Source of the DNA: Planctomycetota bacterium
Lineage (GTDB): Bacteria > Planctomycetota > UBA1135 > GCA-002748355
Assembly (NCBI GenBank): GCA_027021385.1
Contig: JALUUL010000079.1
Coordinates: forward strand, 131,738 to 195,737
Length of the DNA stretch: 64,000 nucleotides
Direction of reading: 5' to 3'
Below the pieces are notes generated by a model. The model searched no databases and was not told the origin of the DNA. It saw only the letters and a list, made by a program, of their open reading frames with translations. This document shows positions 42,421-51,696 of the stretch, one piece after another; positions within the stretch are counted from its first letter, which is position 1; the number at the start of each line of letters is the position of its first letter. A program made the translations under genes and the position numbers.

Positions 42421-43664
42421 GGAATCAGTATTTGCTTCTGGTCGTCTTCCTCGGCCTCGGGGTTCTCTCCGTCGTCAAGGCCGTCGCGGACCGCAAGGAC
42501 TACGTCTCGATCGAATCGATCCCCCGGATGTTCCCCGGCTTCACGGCGGACAACGTCTCGAAGATCGTGATCTCGAAACCGAAAGGGGAGGCTAAGGTTC
42601 CGGGGTCCGAGGAGGAGATTCCGAGGGAATCCCTGGCCTTCGTCCGGCAGGAAGGGAAGTGGATTCTCGGCTCCGGCAACTTCGCGGGGATTCCGGCCAG
42701 GGAGAGCGAGATCAAGTCCCGGATCCTGGAGAAGATCCCCGAGATCGAGATCTCGACCTCCTCGCTGATCGTCGAGAAGGCGGACGACATCAAGCTCAAG
42801 GACTTCGAACTCGACGAGGCTTCGGCGGCCCTGATCGAATGTTACGGAGCCGACGGGGGAATGCTCGCGGGCCTCTACATCGGACGTACGGCCGGCGGGG
42901 CGGATCTGGGGGAGAAGTCGGCGGACGGAGTCTTCGTTCGAAAGAAGGGGGACAAGCTCGTCGTGAGGTTCGAGGACCGCTTCGACCTCGATCTCGATCC
43001 TCAATCCTGGATCGATAAATCGATGCTGGACCTTCCCGAGGCGGATATCCGGGAGATCACCCTTCGGAACGAGAAGGGGGAAATCCAGTTCAAGCGTGAG
43101 GAAGGCAAGGGTTGGAAGGCGGTCAAGGGTAAGCCGAAGGACATGGGCAAACTCCGCGAATTCGAGGTCACCGCGCTCCTCGGGCGGGCGCGGAGCGTCT
43201 ACGCCCAGGACTTCATCGCGATCAACGACCCGAAGCTCTGGCCTCGTTTCGGACTCGAGCCCCCGAAGATCGAGGTCCTCGTCAAGACGAAGGATGGAAA
43301 GGTCCACGGCCTGCGGATCGGCAAGATGGTCGAAGGAAAGCAGGAATACCATGCCGTCATCGCGGAGGGCCGTCTGATTTTCACGATGCCGGATTGGGAC
43401 GTCACCGCCTTCGAGAAGGACCCGAAGGATTTCTTCGATCCCGCCTCCGCGAAGGAAGAAGGAGACTCGAAGAAGGAGAGTTCGGATGGCGCCGGAAAGA
43501 AGGACGGCGGGGATAAGGACGGAGAGGCTGCCGAGGTGGGCGGCCCGGGAAAGGGGGAGACCGGAAAGAACGAGGTCGACGCGGCGACGAAAGAAGGGGC
43601 CGGGAAGGCCGCGACGCCCGGCTCCGGGAAGCCAACGACCCGACCCGCGGGCGGCGGGAAATGA
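42417..43664 (+). CDS. DUF4340 membrane-anchored protein
   Basis: GTG 42417, overlapping the previous stop and preceded by GGAGG, gives 415 residues. One N-terminal helix (about 4-20) anchors an outside domain made of repeated beta-rich segments (WILGSGNFAGIPARESEIKSRI, REITLRNEKGEIQFKREEGKGWKAV), as in DUF4340 proteins that accompany GldAFG islands. The last 80 residues are low-complexity Lys/Gly/Glu/Ala. A function with the exporter is inferred from the fixed gene order. Confidence 0.82.
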   Translation: MRNQYLLLVVFLGLGVLSVVKAVADRKDYVSIESIPRMFPGFTADNVSKIVISKPKGEAKVPGSEEEIPRESLAFVRQEGKWILGSGNFAGIPARESEIKSRILEKIPEIEISTSSLIVEKADDIKLKDFELDEASAALIECYGADGGMLAGLYIGRTAGGADLGEKSADGVFVRKKGDKLVVRFEDRFDLDLDPQSWIDKSMLDLPEADIREITLRNEKGEIQFKREEGKGWKAVKGKPKDMGKLREFEVTALLGRARSVYAQDFIAINDPKLWPRFGLEPPKIEVLVKTKDGKVHGLRIGKMVEGKQEYHAVIAEGRLIFTMPDWDVTAFEKDPKDFFDPASAKEEGDSKKESSDGAGKKDGGDKDGEAAEVGGPGKGETGKNEVDAATKEGAGKAATPGSGKPTTRPAGGGK

Positions 43665-43671
43665 TTTTCCA

Positions 43672-43687
43672 TGGAGTCCGACTTGCT
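43672..43687 (+). promoter_or_regulatory. Candidate sigma-54 promoter for the SurA-like gene
   Basis: TGGAGTCCGACTTGCT has GG at 43673-43674, GC at 43685-43686, N10 spacing and TTGCT at -12. It is the only convincing such element found outside the cytochrome locus. CTAGGAT overlaps its end and could be read as a sigma-70 -10, which is the main alternative. Confidence 0.4.
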
Positions 43688-43821
43688 AGGATCCGTTTCA
43701 TGAGGGGCCAGCGGTTCCGGCCCTTCCGCCGGAACCGCTCCCGCACGCTTCGAGGGGGGGGACCGGCGGCGGCTTCCCCCGGACCCTTTCCCCACTATCC
43801 CCTTCCCGGAGTCTTCTCCTG

Positions 43822-45441
43822 ATGTCCGCCTTCCGCCTCCTTCACTCCCTCGTCCTTCCTTTCCTCGCGTCCTCCTGGGTCGTACTCCCCGGTTCGGCGC
43901 AGGCGCCCTCCTCTGCTTCCGAAACCCCGATGCAGGTCGTCGAAGAATCCCCGAAGGGGAACGAAGGGCTTCGGAAGGCCATTCGGCGGGCTCTAGAGAT
44001 CGAGAAGTCGCTGACCCCTTCGATCCGCGTCAACGGTGTGCTCCTGGACCCCGAGGAAATCGACCGCCAGACGATCTATCTCATCGGTCAGCGGCAGATG
44101 AGGCAGAAGCTCGTCGAGCTCCTCGTCGACGATCAGATGGACCAGCTCATCAAGGAGGGGAAGCGGAAGCCCGAGGATTTCAAGATCCTGGAGAAGGAAG
44201 TCCAGGCCTTCATCGCGAAGCAGGTCAAGGAATACAAGGAGAAGAATCCCGACAAGGACTTCTGGGAACAGCTCCGCAGGTCCAACACCTCGAAGGAGGA
44301 GTTCCTGTCGATGAACCGCAGCACCTTGTTGTTCGACAAGGTGTTCTTCCCCGGAATTCCGTCCAAGTGGCCGGACCTGACGAAGGAGGCGATCATCGCG
44401 GCCGGAGGCGCCCAGGGGGAGGCCTTCTACAACCGTTTCGCCGACAACGTGAAGGAGGGGCAGGAGGTCCCGGGGCTCCTTCTGGCCATCTGCCGCCAGT
44501 GGGTCATGCAGCAACTCCAGAAGTGGTCGGATGTGCGCTATGCCTCCGACGGGCTTCCTCCCTCGATCATCATGCAGGTCAATGGCAGGGTCTGGAGGAC
44601 GAAGGACGCGATCAAGGCCCTTTCCCTCAGGATCACGAAGGAGGACCGGGAGCGCGCCCTCGTCGAGATTGCCTTGAACGAGGCCCTGAAGGCCGAGTTG
44701 AAGAAGAAGGGGAAGTGGCTGACCGAGGAGGAATTCGCGAAGGCCTACGAGGAGTTCCGCAAGCCCTACGAGGGGTCGCCGTTCACCGTCGAGGTCGTGG
44801 CCTTGAACTTCAAGGGCTTTCCCTCCCTCGAAGCCTACAAGCAGCGCTGGCGCCTGGAGACCGCATTCTCCCGGATGATCGCGGCCGAGGTCAACGACGA
44901 CAACCTCGCCAAACATGCGGAGCGCGCGAAGTCCTTCCTGGGAGACGGCCGTGTCTCGGTGGACTTCATCCGCCTTCCCGCGATGTCCAACGCGACCGGG
45001 AAGTGGATCCCCGGCGGCTTCGAGAAGGCCATGAGCCTCGGGAGAAGGATCATGGACGATCTCGCCGCCGGAAAGCTCGGTTTCGAGGAGGCGATGAAGC
45101 GCTACTCGGAATGGCCCCCCGAACAGAAGCACCAGGGCCGCTTGAGTTCGAAGTCCTTCAACGAACTCCGCGGAGAACTGCGGGAGACGGACTACACGGA
45201 CTTCGTCCACGGATTCTCGATCGGCGCGATCTTCTTCTATGACATCGAAGTCGGATCGATCGCGGGTCCCTTCCGGGGCCAGGACGGCGTCTACATCGGA
45301 AGGGTGAACAGCCGTCAGCCGCCCACGGGAACCGTTTCGATCGACGACAAGAACATGCGGGACCTCGTCAAGCAGGATTACTTGAGCACCCGGTTTTTGA
45401 AATGGGCGAACGAGGTCGCCTCCAGGATCGAGATCCGTTGA
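43822..45441 (+). CDS. SurA-like secreted chaperone with internal duplication
   Basis: The 539-residue protein has a signal peptide ending near GSAQA. Two SurA-N-like halves follow, each opening with an xVNG motif (IRVNGVLLDPEEIDRQ near 68 and IMQVNGRVWRTKDAIKAL near 250) and continuing as helices. The C-terminal third (about 370-510) looks like a parvulin domain (VSVDFIRLP, then GRRIMDDLAAGKLGFEEAMKRYS, GSIAGPFRGQDGVYIGRV) lacking several typical residues. It may hold unfolded outer-membrane proteins without much isomerase activity. A sigma-54-like site upstream might link it to the barrel at 2113. Confidence 0.7.
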   Translation: MSAFRLLHSLVLPFLASSWVVLPGSAQAPSSASETPMQVVEESPKGNEGLRKAIRRALEIEKSLTPSIRVNGVLLDPEEIDRQTIYLIGQRQMRQKLVELLVDDQMDQLIKEGKRKPEDFKILEKEVQAFIAKQVKEYKEKNPDKDFWEQLRRSNTSKEEFLSMNRSTLLFDKVFFPGIPSKWPDLTKEAIIAAGGAQGEAFYNRFADNVKEGQEVPGLLLAICRQWVMQQLQKWSDVRYASDGLPPSIIMQVNGRVWRTKDAIKALSLRITKEDRERALVEIALNEALKAELKKKGKWLTEEEFAKAYEEFRKPYEGSPFTVEVVALNFKGFPSLEAYKQRWRLETAFSRMIAAEVNDDNLAKHAERAKSFLGDGRVSVDFIRLPAMSNATGKWIPGGFEKAMSLGRRIMDDLAAGKLGFEEAMKRYSEWPPEQKHQGRLSSKSFNELRGELRETDYTDFVHGFSIGAIFFYDIEVGSIAGPFRGQDGVYIGRVNSRQPPTGTVSIDDKNMRDLVKQDYLSTRFLKWANEVASRIEIR

Positions 45442-45522
45442 CCTCGAGAGGGGGCGGCCGGTACACCTGAGGAGACGGTCGCGGTTTTCCGGGGAAACGG
45501 AAGCCGCGCCGAGGGTGCTTGG

Positions 45523-47367
45523 ATGGGTGATTCCGGTCGAGGCCAGGGAGCGTCCCTGGGCCAGCTCCTGGCCCTGCTCGGGGGCTATCTCCTCCGTTAT
45601 CGGGGGCTGGTGGCCGGGATCCTCACCCTCGGTGTCCTCCAGGCCGCCATCACGAAGGCCCCGTATTTATTGATCAAGGACGTCGTCGACGTCTTCAGTC
45701 CCCCGAGTTCCGGAGGGTCGGGATCGCTGCCCCTCTACGAAGCCCTCGAGAGCTTCAAGGACAGCCTCCTGGGGGCTCTGGGGCTCGAGGCCCTCCAGGG
45801 TTCGAGGGGGGTCGGGAATCGGCTCGCGGGGTCCTCCCTCCTCCTGGCGGTGCTCGCGGTCCTCGGGGGTGTCGTCATCTATTTCTACCGCTACCTCTCG
45901 AATCTCGCGGCGACCAGGGTCGTCGTCGACATGAGGAACCGGCTCTGCAGCCATCTCCTGTTCCTACCTTCCGGCTACTTCGGGAAACAGAGGACGGGAG
46001 ACCTGATTTCCAGGGTCTCGAACGATACGAACACGATCCGCCATTCGTTCACGCTCGTCTTCGAGAACGCGGTCCTGGAACCCCTTTTCCTGCTCGTGAA
46101 CATGGCGATCGCGTTCTCGGTGAACGCGGCGATGGGATGGTTCGTCGTATCGATGGTGCCGATCCTGGGCTTTCCGATGGCCCGTTTCGGCCGGAAGGTC
46201 CGGAAGGGGTCGGGGAAGAGCCTCGAGGCCCTCTCGGAGGCCACGGATGCGATGGCGCAGATGTTCGTGGGATACAGGACCGTCAAGTCCTACCGCCTGG
46301 AAGAGCAGGAACTCGAGGAGTTCGAACGGGTCAACCTGCGCTTCCTGAGACGGACGATGCGGATGGTGCGGGCCAAGGGGGCCTCCCAGGGCCTCCTCTA
46401 CTTGACCTACATGCTCGGGTTCGCGGGCATGCTCTACGGTCTGCAGTTCCTACCCCGGGGGGACCTGGCGGCTCTCGGGATCGGACTCGCGGCGGTCGGG
46501 ACGAGCTACACGCACATCAAGCGGGCGGCCCGGACCTTCAACCTCCTGAAGGAATCCCAGGGCGCCCTGGATCGGATCCAGGAACTCATGACCCTGCCGA
46601 AGACGAAATCCGCCGGAGAGGGTGGAGTGCGACTCGAGCATCCGGAGGGGAGAGTCGTCTTCGAGAACGTGACCTTCGCCTACGAGGAGGAAGCCGTTCT
46701 GTCGGACCTCAGTTTCGCCGTCGCTCCGGGGGAGAAGGTGGCCTTCGTGGGGCCGAGCGGCGCGGGCAAATCCACGATCCTGAACCTCCTGGCGCGCTTC
46801 CATTCCCCGAACGAGGGGCGCATCCTCTTCGACGGAATCCCGCTGGAGGAGATCGATCTGGATTCCTACCTCCGGCACGTCGCCCTCGTCGACCAGAGCC
46901 CCTTCCTGTTCCACAGATCGATCCGGGAGAACATCCTCCTGGGAAGGCCCGAGGCGAGCGGGGAAGAAGTGCGGGCCGCCGCCGAGGCCGCGCGGGTCAT
47001 GGAGTTCGCCGAGCGGCTTCCCGAGGGGCTGGACACGATCGTGGGAGAGGCCGGGAGTCTCCTGTCGGGGGGGCAGCGCCAGAGGGTGACGATCGCGCGC
47101 GCGATGCTCCGCAATCCGGTGCTCCTTCTGCTCGACGAGGCGACGAGCGCCCTCGACACCGAGAGCGAACGGCTCGTCCAGGAGGCCCTGGACCGCCTGA
47201 TGGAAGGGAAGACCTCGATCGTCATCGCCCACCGCCTCTCGACCGTCCGGAGCGCGGACCGGATCTTCGTGCTCGAGGGAGGGAGGATCCGGGAGGCCGG
47301 GAATCACGAGGACCTGATGCGGAAGGAGAACGGGCTCTACCGGCACCTGCACAGCCTGCAGTCCTGA
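45523..47367 (+). CDS. MsbA-type ABC exporter
   Basis: This 614-residue half-transporter has about six membrane helices (residues 20-335) fused to an ATPase domain (about 360-610). Walker A GPSGAGKST, Q-loop VDQSPFLFHRSIRENILLG, signature LLSGGQRQRV, Walker B LLLLDEATSALD and the H-loop IAHRLSTV are complete. It should work as a homodimer. Lipid A or other lipid flipping is the classic role of this family, but drug or peptide export cannot be excluded. The gene stands alone behind an 81-base gap. Confidence 0.9.
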   Translation: MGDSGRGQGASLGQLLALLGGYLLRYRGLVAGILTLGVLQAAITKAPYLLIKDVVDVFSPPSSGGSGSLPLYEALESFKDSLLGALGLEALQGSRGVGNRLAGSSLLLAVLAVLGGVVIYFYRYLSNLAATRVVVDMRNRLCSHLLFLPSGYFGKQRTGDLISRVSNDTNTIRHSFTLVFENAVLEPLFLLVNMAIAFSVNAAMGWFVVSMVPILGFPMARFGRKVRKGSGKSLEALSEATDAMAQMFVGYRTVKSYRLEEQELEEFERVNLRFLRRTMRMVRAKGASQGLLYLTYMLGFAGMLYGLQFLPRGDLAALGIGLAAVGTSYTHIKRAARTFNLLKESQGALDRIQELMTLPKTKSAGEGGVRLEHPEGRVVFENVTFAYEEEAVLSDLSFAVAPGEKVAFVGPSGAGKSTILNLLARFHSPNEGRILFDGIPLEEIDLDSYLRHVALVDQSPFLFHRSIRENILLGRPEASGEEVRAAAEAARVMEFAERLPEGLDTIVGEAGSLLSGGQRQRVTIARAMLRNPVLLLLDEATSALDTESERLVQEALDRLMEGKTSIVIAHRLSTVRSADRIFVLEGGRIREAGNHEDLMRKENGLYRHLHSLQS

Positions 47368-47389
47368 GGGGAGGACCTGCGGGCAGGAG

Positions 47390-47905
47390 TCAGGCCCCGG
47401 TCTCGGGGTCCGGCCCCAGGAGGACGACGGCCTGGACCTGGCAGAGTCCGGAAGCCTCCGATCTCCCTTCCCAGGTCTTTCCCTTGAGGTTGACGCGGTC
47501 CTCGGGAAGGTCGAGGCGTCGGGCCAGCGCCCTGCGGAGGAGGGGCCTGTGGGGGGCGATCCGGGGGCGATCGCAGACGAGGACGAGGTCGGCGGACAGG
47601 GGGCGCAAACCTCGCTCCCGGCACCGTTCGAGGGCCTCCTCGAGGAAGGTTCCCGAGTCCGCGTCCTTCCACCTGGGGGCGGTGTCGGGGAAGAGGGTCC
47701 CGAGGTCGTCGAGACCGGCCCCTCCGAGGAGGGCGTCGGTCAGGGCGTGGAGAAGGACGTCCCCGTCGGAGTGGCCCGCCGGGCCGACCTCGGAGTCGAG
47801 GACGACGCCCCCGAGGCGGCAGGGGCGCCCGGGCACGAGAACGTGGGTGTCGAGCCCGAGTCCGACTCGAGGAACGTTTCTCCAGGGGTCGGGTCTCGCG
47901 TTCAT
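47390..47905 (-). CDS. ispF: 2-C-methyl-D-erythritol 2,4-cyclodiphosphate synthase
   Basis: IspF closes the cyclic diphosphate in the MEP isoprenoid pathway. The 171-residue protein has metal ligands in GLDTHV and GHSDGDVLLHALTDALLG, then FPDTAPRWKDADS and LKGKTWEG near the C-terminus; length matches the family. It overlaps ispD by ATGA, so both enzymes are made from one message. Confidence 0.95.
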   Translation of the reverse strand: MNARPDPWRNVPRVGLGLDTHVLVPGRPCRLGGVVLDSEVGPAGHSDGDVLLHALTDALLGGAGLDDLGTLFPDTAPRWKDADSGTFLEEALERCRERGLRPLSADLVLVCDRPRIAPHRPLLRRALARRLDLPEDRVNLKGKTWEGRSEASGLCQVQAVVLLGPDPETGA

Positions 47906-48639
47906 GTCTCCTCCCGGTCGTGACGAAGGGTCTCCCGGGCGAGGGGCTCCAGGAGGGGCAGATCTTCCGGATAGGTCACCTTGAGGTTCGTCGTAGGTCC
48001 GAGCACGCAGCGGACCTCGAAGCCGAGGCGTTCCGCGAGGGAACTCTCGTCCGTTCCGCGGAGATCCCGGGTCCGGATCGCCTCCTGCATCCGTTCGAAG
48101 ACCTCACGGCGGAAGACCTGGGGCGTGGCCGCGGCGCGGATCTCGCTTCTCGGAAGGGTCTCCTGGATCCGCCCCTCCGGATCGACCCGCTTCAGCGTGT
48201 CCCGGACCGGATGGGCGCAGATCGCGGCTCCGGTCCGAAGGGCCGAGGAAAGGGCCTCGAGAGCCTGGCGTCGCGGAAAGAAGGGGCGAGCGGCGTCGTG
48301 GACGAGCACGAGATCGCAGGCGGAGAGTCCGGCCCCGCAGAGGGCGGCGTAGGCCTTCGCGCAGGATTCCTGGCGGTCGGCGCCGCCGTCGACGACCGCG
48401 AGGACCCGGGCGCGCTCGAGGGCCGGCCACAGGGGGGGAAGACCTCCGCTCCGCGCCGCGGGGTCGATCGTGAGGATCGTCCCGAGATGCCCGGGGAGAG
48501 CGGCGAGTCGCTCCGCGCACCACTGGAGAAGAGGACGCCCCTCGACCTCGAGGAAGGGTTTCGGGATCTCCCCGCCGAGCCGGGAACCCGAGCCCGCGGC
48601 GAGGAGGAGGGCGGCGAATCCGAAGCTCTCGTTCTCCAC
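47902..48639 (-). CDS. ispD: 2-C-methyl-D-erythritol 4-phosphate cytidylyltransferase
   Basis: IspD activates methylerythritol phosphate with CTP, two steps before IspF. The 245-residue protein has the nucleotide-binding start LLLAAGSGSRLGGEIPKPFLEV, GGADRQESCAKA, LVHDAARPFF, RDTLKRVD and TPQVFRREVF. It is divergent from ruvC with a 47-base gap, which must hold both promoters. Confidence 0.95.
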   Translation of the reverse strand: MENESFGFAALLLAAGSGSRLGGEIPKPFLEVEGRPLLQWCAERLAALPGHLGTILTIDPAARSGGLPPLWPALERARVLAVVDGGADRQESCAKAYAALCGAGLSACDLVLVHDAARPFFPRRQALEALSSALRTGAAICAHPVRDTLKRVDPEGRIQETLPRSEIRAAATPQVFRREVFERMQEAIRTRDLRGTDESSLAERLGFEVRCVLGPTTNLKVTYPEDLPLLEPLARETLRHDREET

Positions 48640-48686
48640 CCGCGCATGATCGCCTCTCCCCCTTCGTTCTGCTAGCTTGGTCCGCG

Positions 48687-49271
48687 ATGCGCATCCTCGG
48701 TATCGATCCCGGGACCCGGGTCGCGGGGTACGGCTGCCTCGACCTTCCGGAAGCCGGACCGCGTCCGGAGGGCGGGGGGAACTTCGCGAACGAGCGGGCC
48801 CCCGTGGGAGGGGGACGGCCCAGGCTCCGGGAGGCGGGACTCCTTCGCCTGGGACCTTCCTCCCTGCCCGTTCCGCGACGCCTCCTTCGCCTGGCGGAAC
48901 TCCTCGAGGAACGGATCGAGGCGCTTCGGCCGCGGGTCCTCGTCGTCGAGGAGGCCTTCGCGGGGCGTGGCCTCCAGGCCGCCTTGCGTCTCGGTGAAGC
49001 GCGGGGGGTCGTGCTCCTGACCGCGATCCGGGCGGGCCTGGAGATCGCGCAGTATCCGCCGGCGACGATCAAGCGGAGGGTGGCCGGAAACGGGCGCAGC
49101 AGCAAGGAGCAGATGGCCCGCCTCCTGGCGGCCAGCCTCGAGGCCCCTCCGAGGGCCATGGAGGGCATGCCCCTCGATGCCTCCGACGCTCTCGCCGCCG
49201 CTCTTTGCCACGCGCTGAGCCTCGGGGGTAGGGTGGAAAAAGTCCCGACCCCCGGCCCCGGCCGCACTTGA
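48687..49271 (+). CDS. ruvC: Crossover junction endodeoxyribonuclease RuvC
   Basis: RuvC resolves Holliday junctions as a dimer. The four acidic catalytic residues are in place: Asp7 (GIDPGT), a Glu in VVEEAF near 88, and Asp164 and Asp167 in LDASDALAAALCHA. The 194 residues exceed the usual 170-175 because of an insertion around 25-60 (PRPEGGGNFANERAPVGGG). ruvA and ruvB are not adjacent, unlike many genomes. Confidence 0.93.
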   Translation: MRILGIDPGTRVAGYGCLDLPEAGPRPEGGGNFANERAPVGGGRPRLREAGLLRLGPSSLPVPRRLLRLAELLEERIEALRPRVLVVEEAFAGRGLQAALRLGEARGVVLLTAIRAGLEIAQYPPATIKRRVAGNGRSSKEQMARLLAASLEAPPRAMEGMPLDASDALAAALCHALSLGGRVEKVPTPGPGRT

Positions 49272-49444
49272 ACCCCCCTTGCCGCCGTGGTAACAAGAAC
49301 GGGCTTCCAGGTGGGAACCCTTCGCAAAGGGGGACTGAGGACCGGTACTTTTCTTTCGAGGAAGGGGGCGGGCCGCGAGGCACCGTCCTCCGGAGGTCCG
49401 GAGGAGAGGATCTTCCGGGCGATCCGGGAACCCAGGTCCCGAAC

Positions 49445-50437
49445 ATGATTTCCGGTCCGATACCACCTCATCCCCGTCTCGTGGTCGAAGGTCTGCTCCG
49501 CTTCCACCGGAGCCGGAAGCAGGGGGAGGCGGCCCCGCCGGCCGAGGACCCCGGTCTTCCGGTCCCCTCCGGCGCCGATTTCCTCGAAGAAGGTCTCGAA
49601 CTCTTCGAGCAGGACCTCGTCCTCGAGGAGGGTTTGGCCATCGATTTCTTCGGAAAGGACGCGGGGGGGGCTCCGGTCGCCGTCCTCGCCAGCGAGGAGG
49701 AGGAGCAGGATGAACTCCCGCTTCGTCTCCTCGACCTCGATGCATGGTTCCGGCGCGGGCGGACCCTGCCCCGGGGTCTCCTGGCCCAGGCCTGTCCCGC
49801 CCTCGCGAAGGTCGAACTCGGGCATGGACTGCGCTTTGTCCTCGTCGCACATTCCTATGAGTCCCGATTCCTCGAACGCCTCCAGGGGCTGGACGCCCTG
49901 GACCTGACCGTCCTCGAGTTCGGAAGGCTCAGGGTGAGGGGCGAGGGGCTCTGGTTCCTGCGCGCCCTTCCCCCCTGGGACGGGGACCGGGACGGCCGGC
50001 GTCCGCTGCCCGAGGGCCTGGCCGACGAGGACATGCGGGGGCTCGTGGCCCGCCTGATGGATCGGGTGCACGAGATCGATCCCCGGCCCGTGATCCAGGG
50101 CGATCGCTACCACCGTGAAATCTGGCTGCGAGGGGGCGTGCACTTCCGGGTGGAAGTGGACGGCGCTTCCGTGGAGATTCGGATCCCCGAGAAGGGGCAG
50201 CATTGGATCCTCGGGGACGAGGGGGACATCGACAGGATCCTCGACGCCCTGCTCCGGGTGGAGCTCGAGAGGGAAGCTCTCGGCGTGCCTTCCCGGGACG
50301 GGGACGCAGAATGGGAATCGCCGAGGAGGAAGAACGGCTCCCTGTCCACCCGCTCGGAGGACTCCGGGTCCGGGGGGACTCTCGGGGGGCGGGTTCATCT
50401 CTCCGAGGAGGAAATGGCGGCCTTCTTTCCAGATTGA
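49445..50437 (+). CDS. Hypothetical protein, possibly a degenerate PDDEXK-like domain
   Basis: The start is uncertain: TTG 49268 overlaps the ruvC stop, and ATG 49445 (330 residues) begins where coding character improves. The segment about 45-165 (LELFEQDLVLEEGLAIDFFGKDAGGAPVAVLAS...RFVLVAHSYESRFLERLQGL) has the strand order of DUF91/NucS-type nucleases, with an Asp but without a clear ExK. The rest is charged and unremarkable. No signal peptide is seen. The nuclease similarity is tentative; I would otherwise call it unknown. Confidence 0.6.
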   Translation: MISGPIPPHPRLVVEGLLRFHRSRKQGEAAPPAEDPGLPVPSGADFLEEGLELFEQDLVLEEGLAIDFFGKDAGGAPVAVLASEEEEQDELPLRLLDLDAWFRRGRTLPRGLLAQACPALAKVELGHGLRFVLVAHSYESRFLERLQGLDALDLTVLEFGRLRVRGEGLWFLRALPPWDGDRDGRRPLPEGLADEDMRGLVARLMDRVHEIDPRPVIQGDRYHREIWLRGGVHFRVEVDGASVEIRIPEKGQHWILGDEGDIDRILDALLRVELEREALGVPSRDGDAEWESPRRKNGSLSTRSEDSGSGGTLGGRVHLSEEEMAAFFPD

Positions 50438-50694
50438 ACGAAGACCGCCCGGCTCTTTTCCGGGATGAAGCCGGCCCTCCCCGGGCTCCTCGAGTCGCGG
50501 GGAAACGGCCGGGGAACGGCCGCCCTTTTTCAGGGGGGCGGCGAGGACCAGCGCGGACCGGGAGTCCGGCGGGGAGGTCCATCGAGGATCCCCCGCCGGG
50601 GTCGCGGACCGCCGGAATCCGGAGTCAGGGTCATGACCACGATTCCTTCGAGCGGATCGCCGTTTGGCGCCCCCTGGGGGCGGGAGGAGGGGCG

Positions 50695-51630
50695 ATGAGT
50701 CTCCAGGACCTCCTCCAGGGCCGGATGCCCCGCATCTTCGACCGTCTCCGGGGAGGACGGGATCCGAGCCTTCGGCTGGGGAAGGGGATTCCGACGATCG
50801 GGGTCGCCTCGGGGAAGGGGGGGACCGGAAAGACCTTCTGCACCGTGAATCTCGGCGTTCTGCTCGCGGGGGAGCGGGAACGCGTCACGGTCCTCGACGC
50901 CGACCTCGGGCTCGGGAACGCCCATCTCCTGCTGGGCCTGCGCCCGACGAAGAACCTTCAGGACTTCCTCGAGGAACGGAGCGGGCTTCGGGAACTCCTG
51001 CAGGTCTCGAAATACGGGGTCGACGTCCTTCCCGGAGGTTCGGGGATCAGTCGCCTCTGCCAGCTCGAGGATGTGGAGATGCGCCGTCTTGCACGGAGTC
51101 TTTCCGGAGAGCTGCCCCGGGCCCGCACCCTGCTCGTGGATTCGGCCGCCGGCATCTCGCCCCAGACCTTGAAGTTTCTGATAGCCGCCGATCTCGTCCT
51201 CCTGGTCGTCACCCCGGAGGTGACGTCCTTGACGGACGCCTACGCGATGATCAAGTGCCTGCACCTTCGCGGGATGGAATCGCGAATCGCCGTGCTCGTG
51301 AACCGGGCGGATGACGAGGGACAGGCCCTGGAAGCCATGCACAGGGTCCAGGAAGTCGCGAAACGTTTCCTGGACCTGCACGTCGAAGGTTGCGGTTGGG
51401 TTCCCGAGGATCCGGCGGTGCGAGGGGCCTTGGCCTCCAGGATCCCGATCGTCGTCAGGGCGCCCCATGCTCCGGCTTCCCGGGGATTGAGGCTTTGCGC
51501 GCAACGTCTCGAGGAGATGCTCATCGGACTCCCCGCGCGTAGGACCTTCCCTTCCCGGGTGCCGGGTCGTTCCGCATCCGCCTTCTCCGAGACCGGAGGA
51601 AGGGGGGGGAGGAGACGGCGAACGCGCTGA
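50695..51630 (+). CDS. MinD/FlhG-like ParA-family ATPase
   Basis: ATG 50695 follows GGAGGAGGGG and gives 311 residues. The deviant Walker A ASGKGGTGKTFCTVNLG, VLDADLGLGNAHLLLGL, DSAAGISPQTL and VVTPEVTSLTDAYAMIK place it among MinD/FlhG proteins. FlhG sets flagellar number, but no flagellar gene or flhF is in the window. A short N-terminal segment (SLQDLLQGRMPRIFDRLRGG) precedes the ATPase. Another positioning role is equally possible. Confidence 0.85.
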   Translation: MSLQDLLQGRMPRIFDRLRGGRDPSLRLGKGIPTIGVASGKGGTGKTFCTVNLGVLLAGERERVTVLDADLGLGNAHLLLGLRPTKNLQDFLEERSGLRELLQVSKYGVDVLPGGSGISRLCQLEDVEMRRLARSLSGELPRARTLLVDSAAGISPQTLKFLIAADLVLLVVTPEVTSLTDAYAMIKCLHLRGMESRIAVLVNRADDEGQALEAMHRVQEVAKRFLDLHVEGCGWVPEDPAVRGALASRIPIVVRAPHAPASRGLRLCAQRLEEMLIGLPARRTFPSRVPGRSASAFSETGGRGGRRRRTR

Positions 51631-51696
51631 GTCGACGTCGCTCCTGCCGTGAGGAGAGGCAGAGGGAAAGACTCCGCGGTTTCCGGAAGGAGGGGA

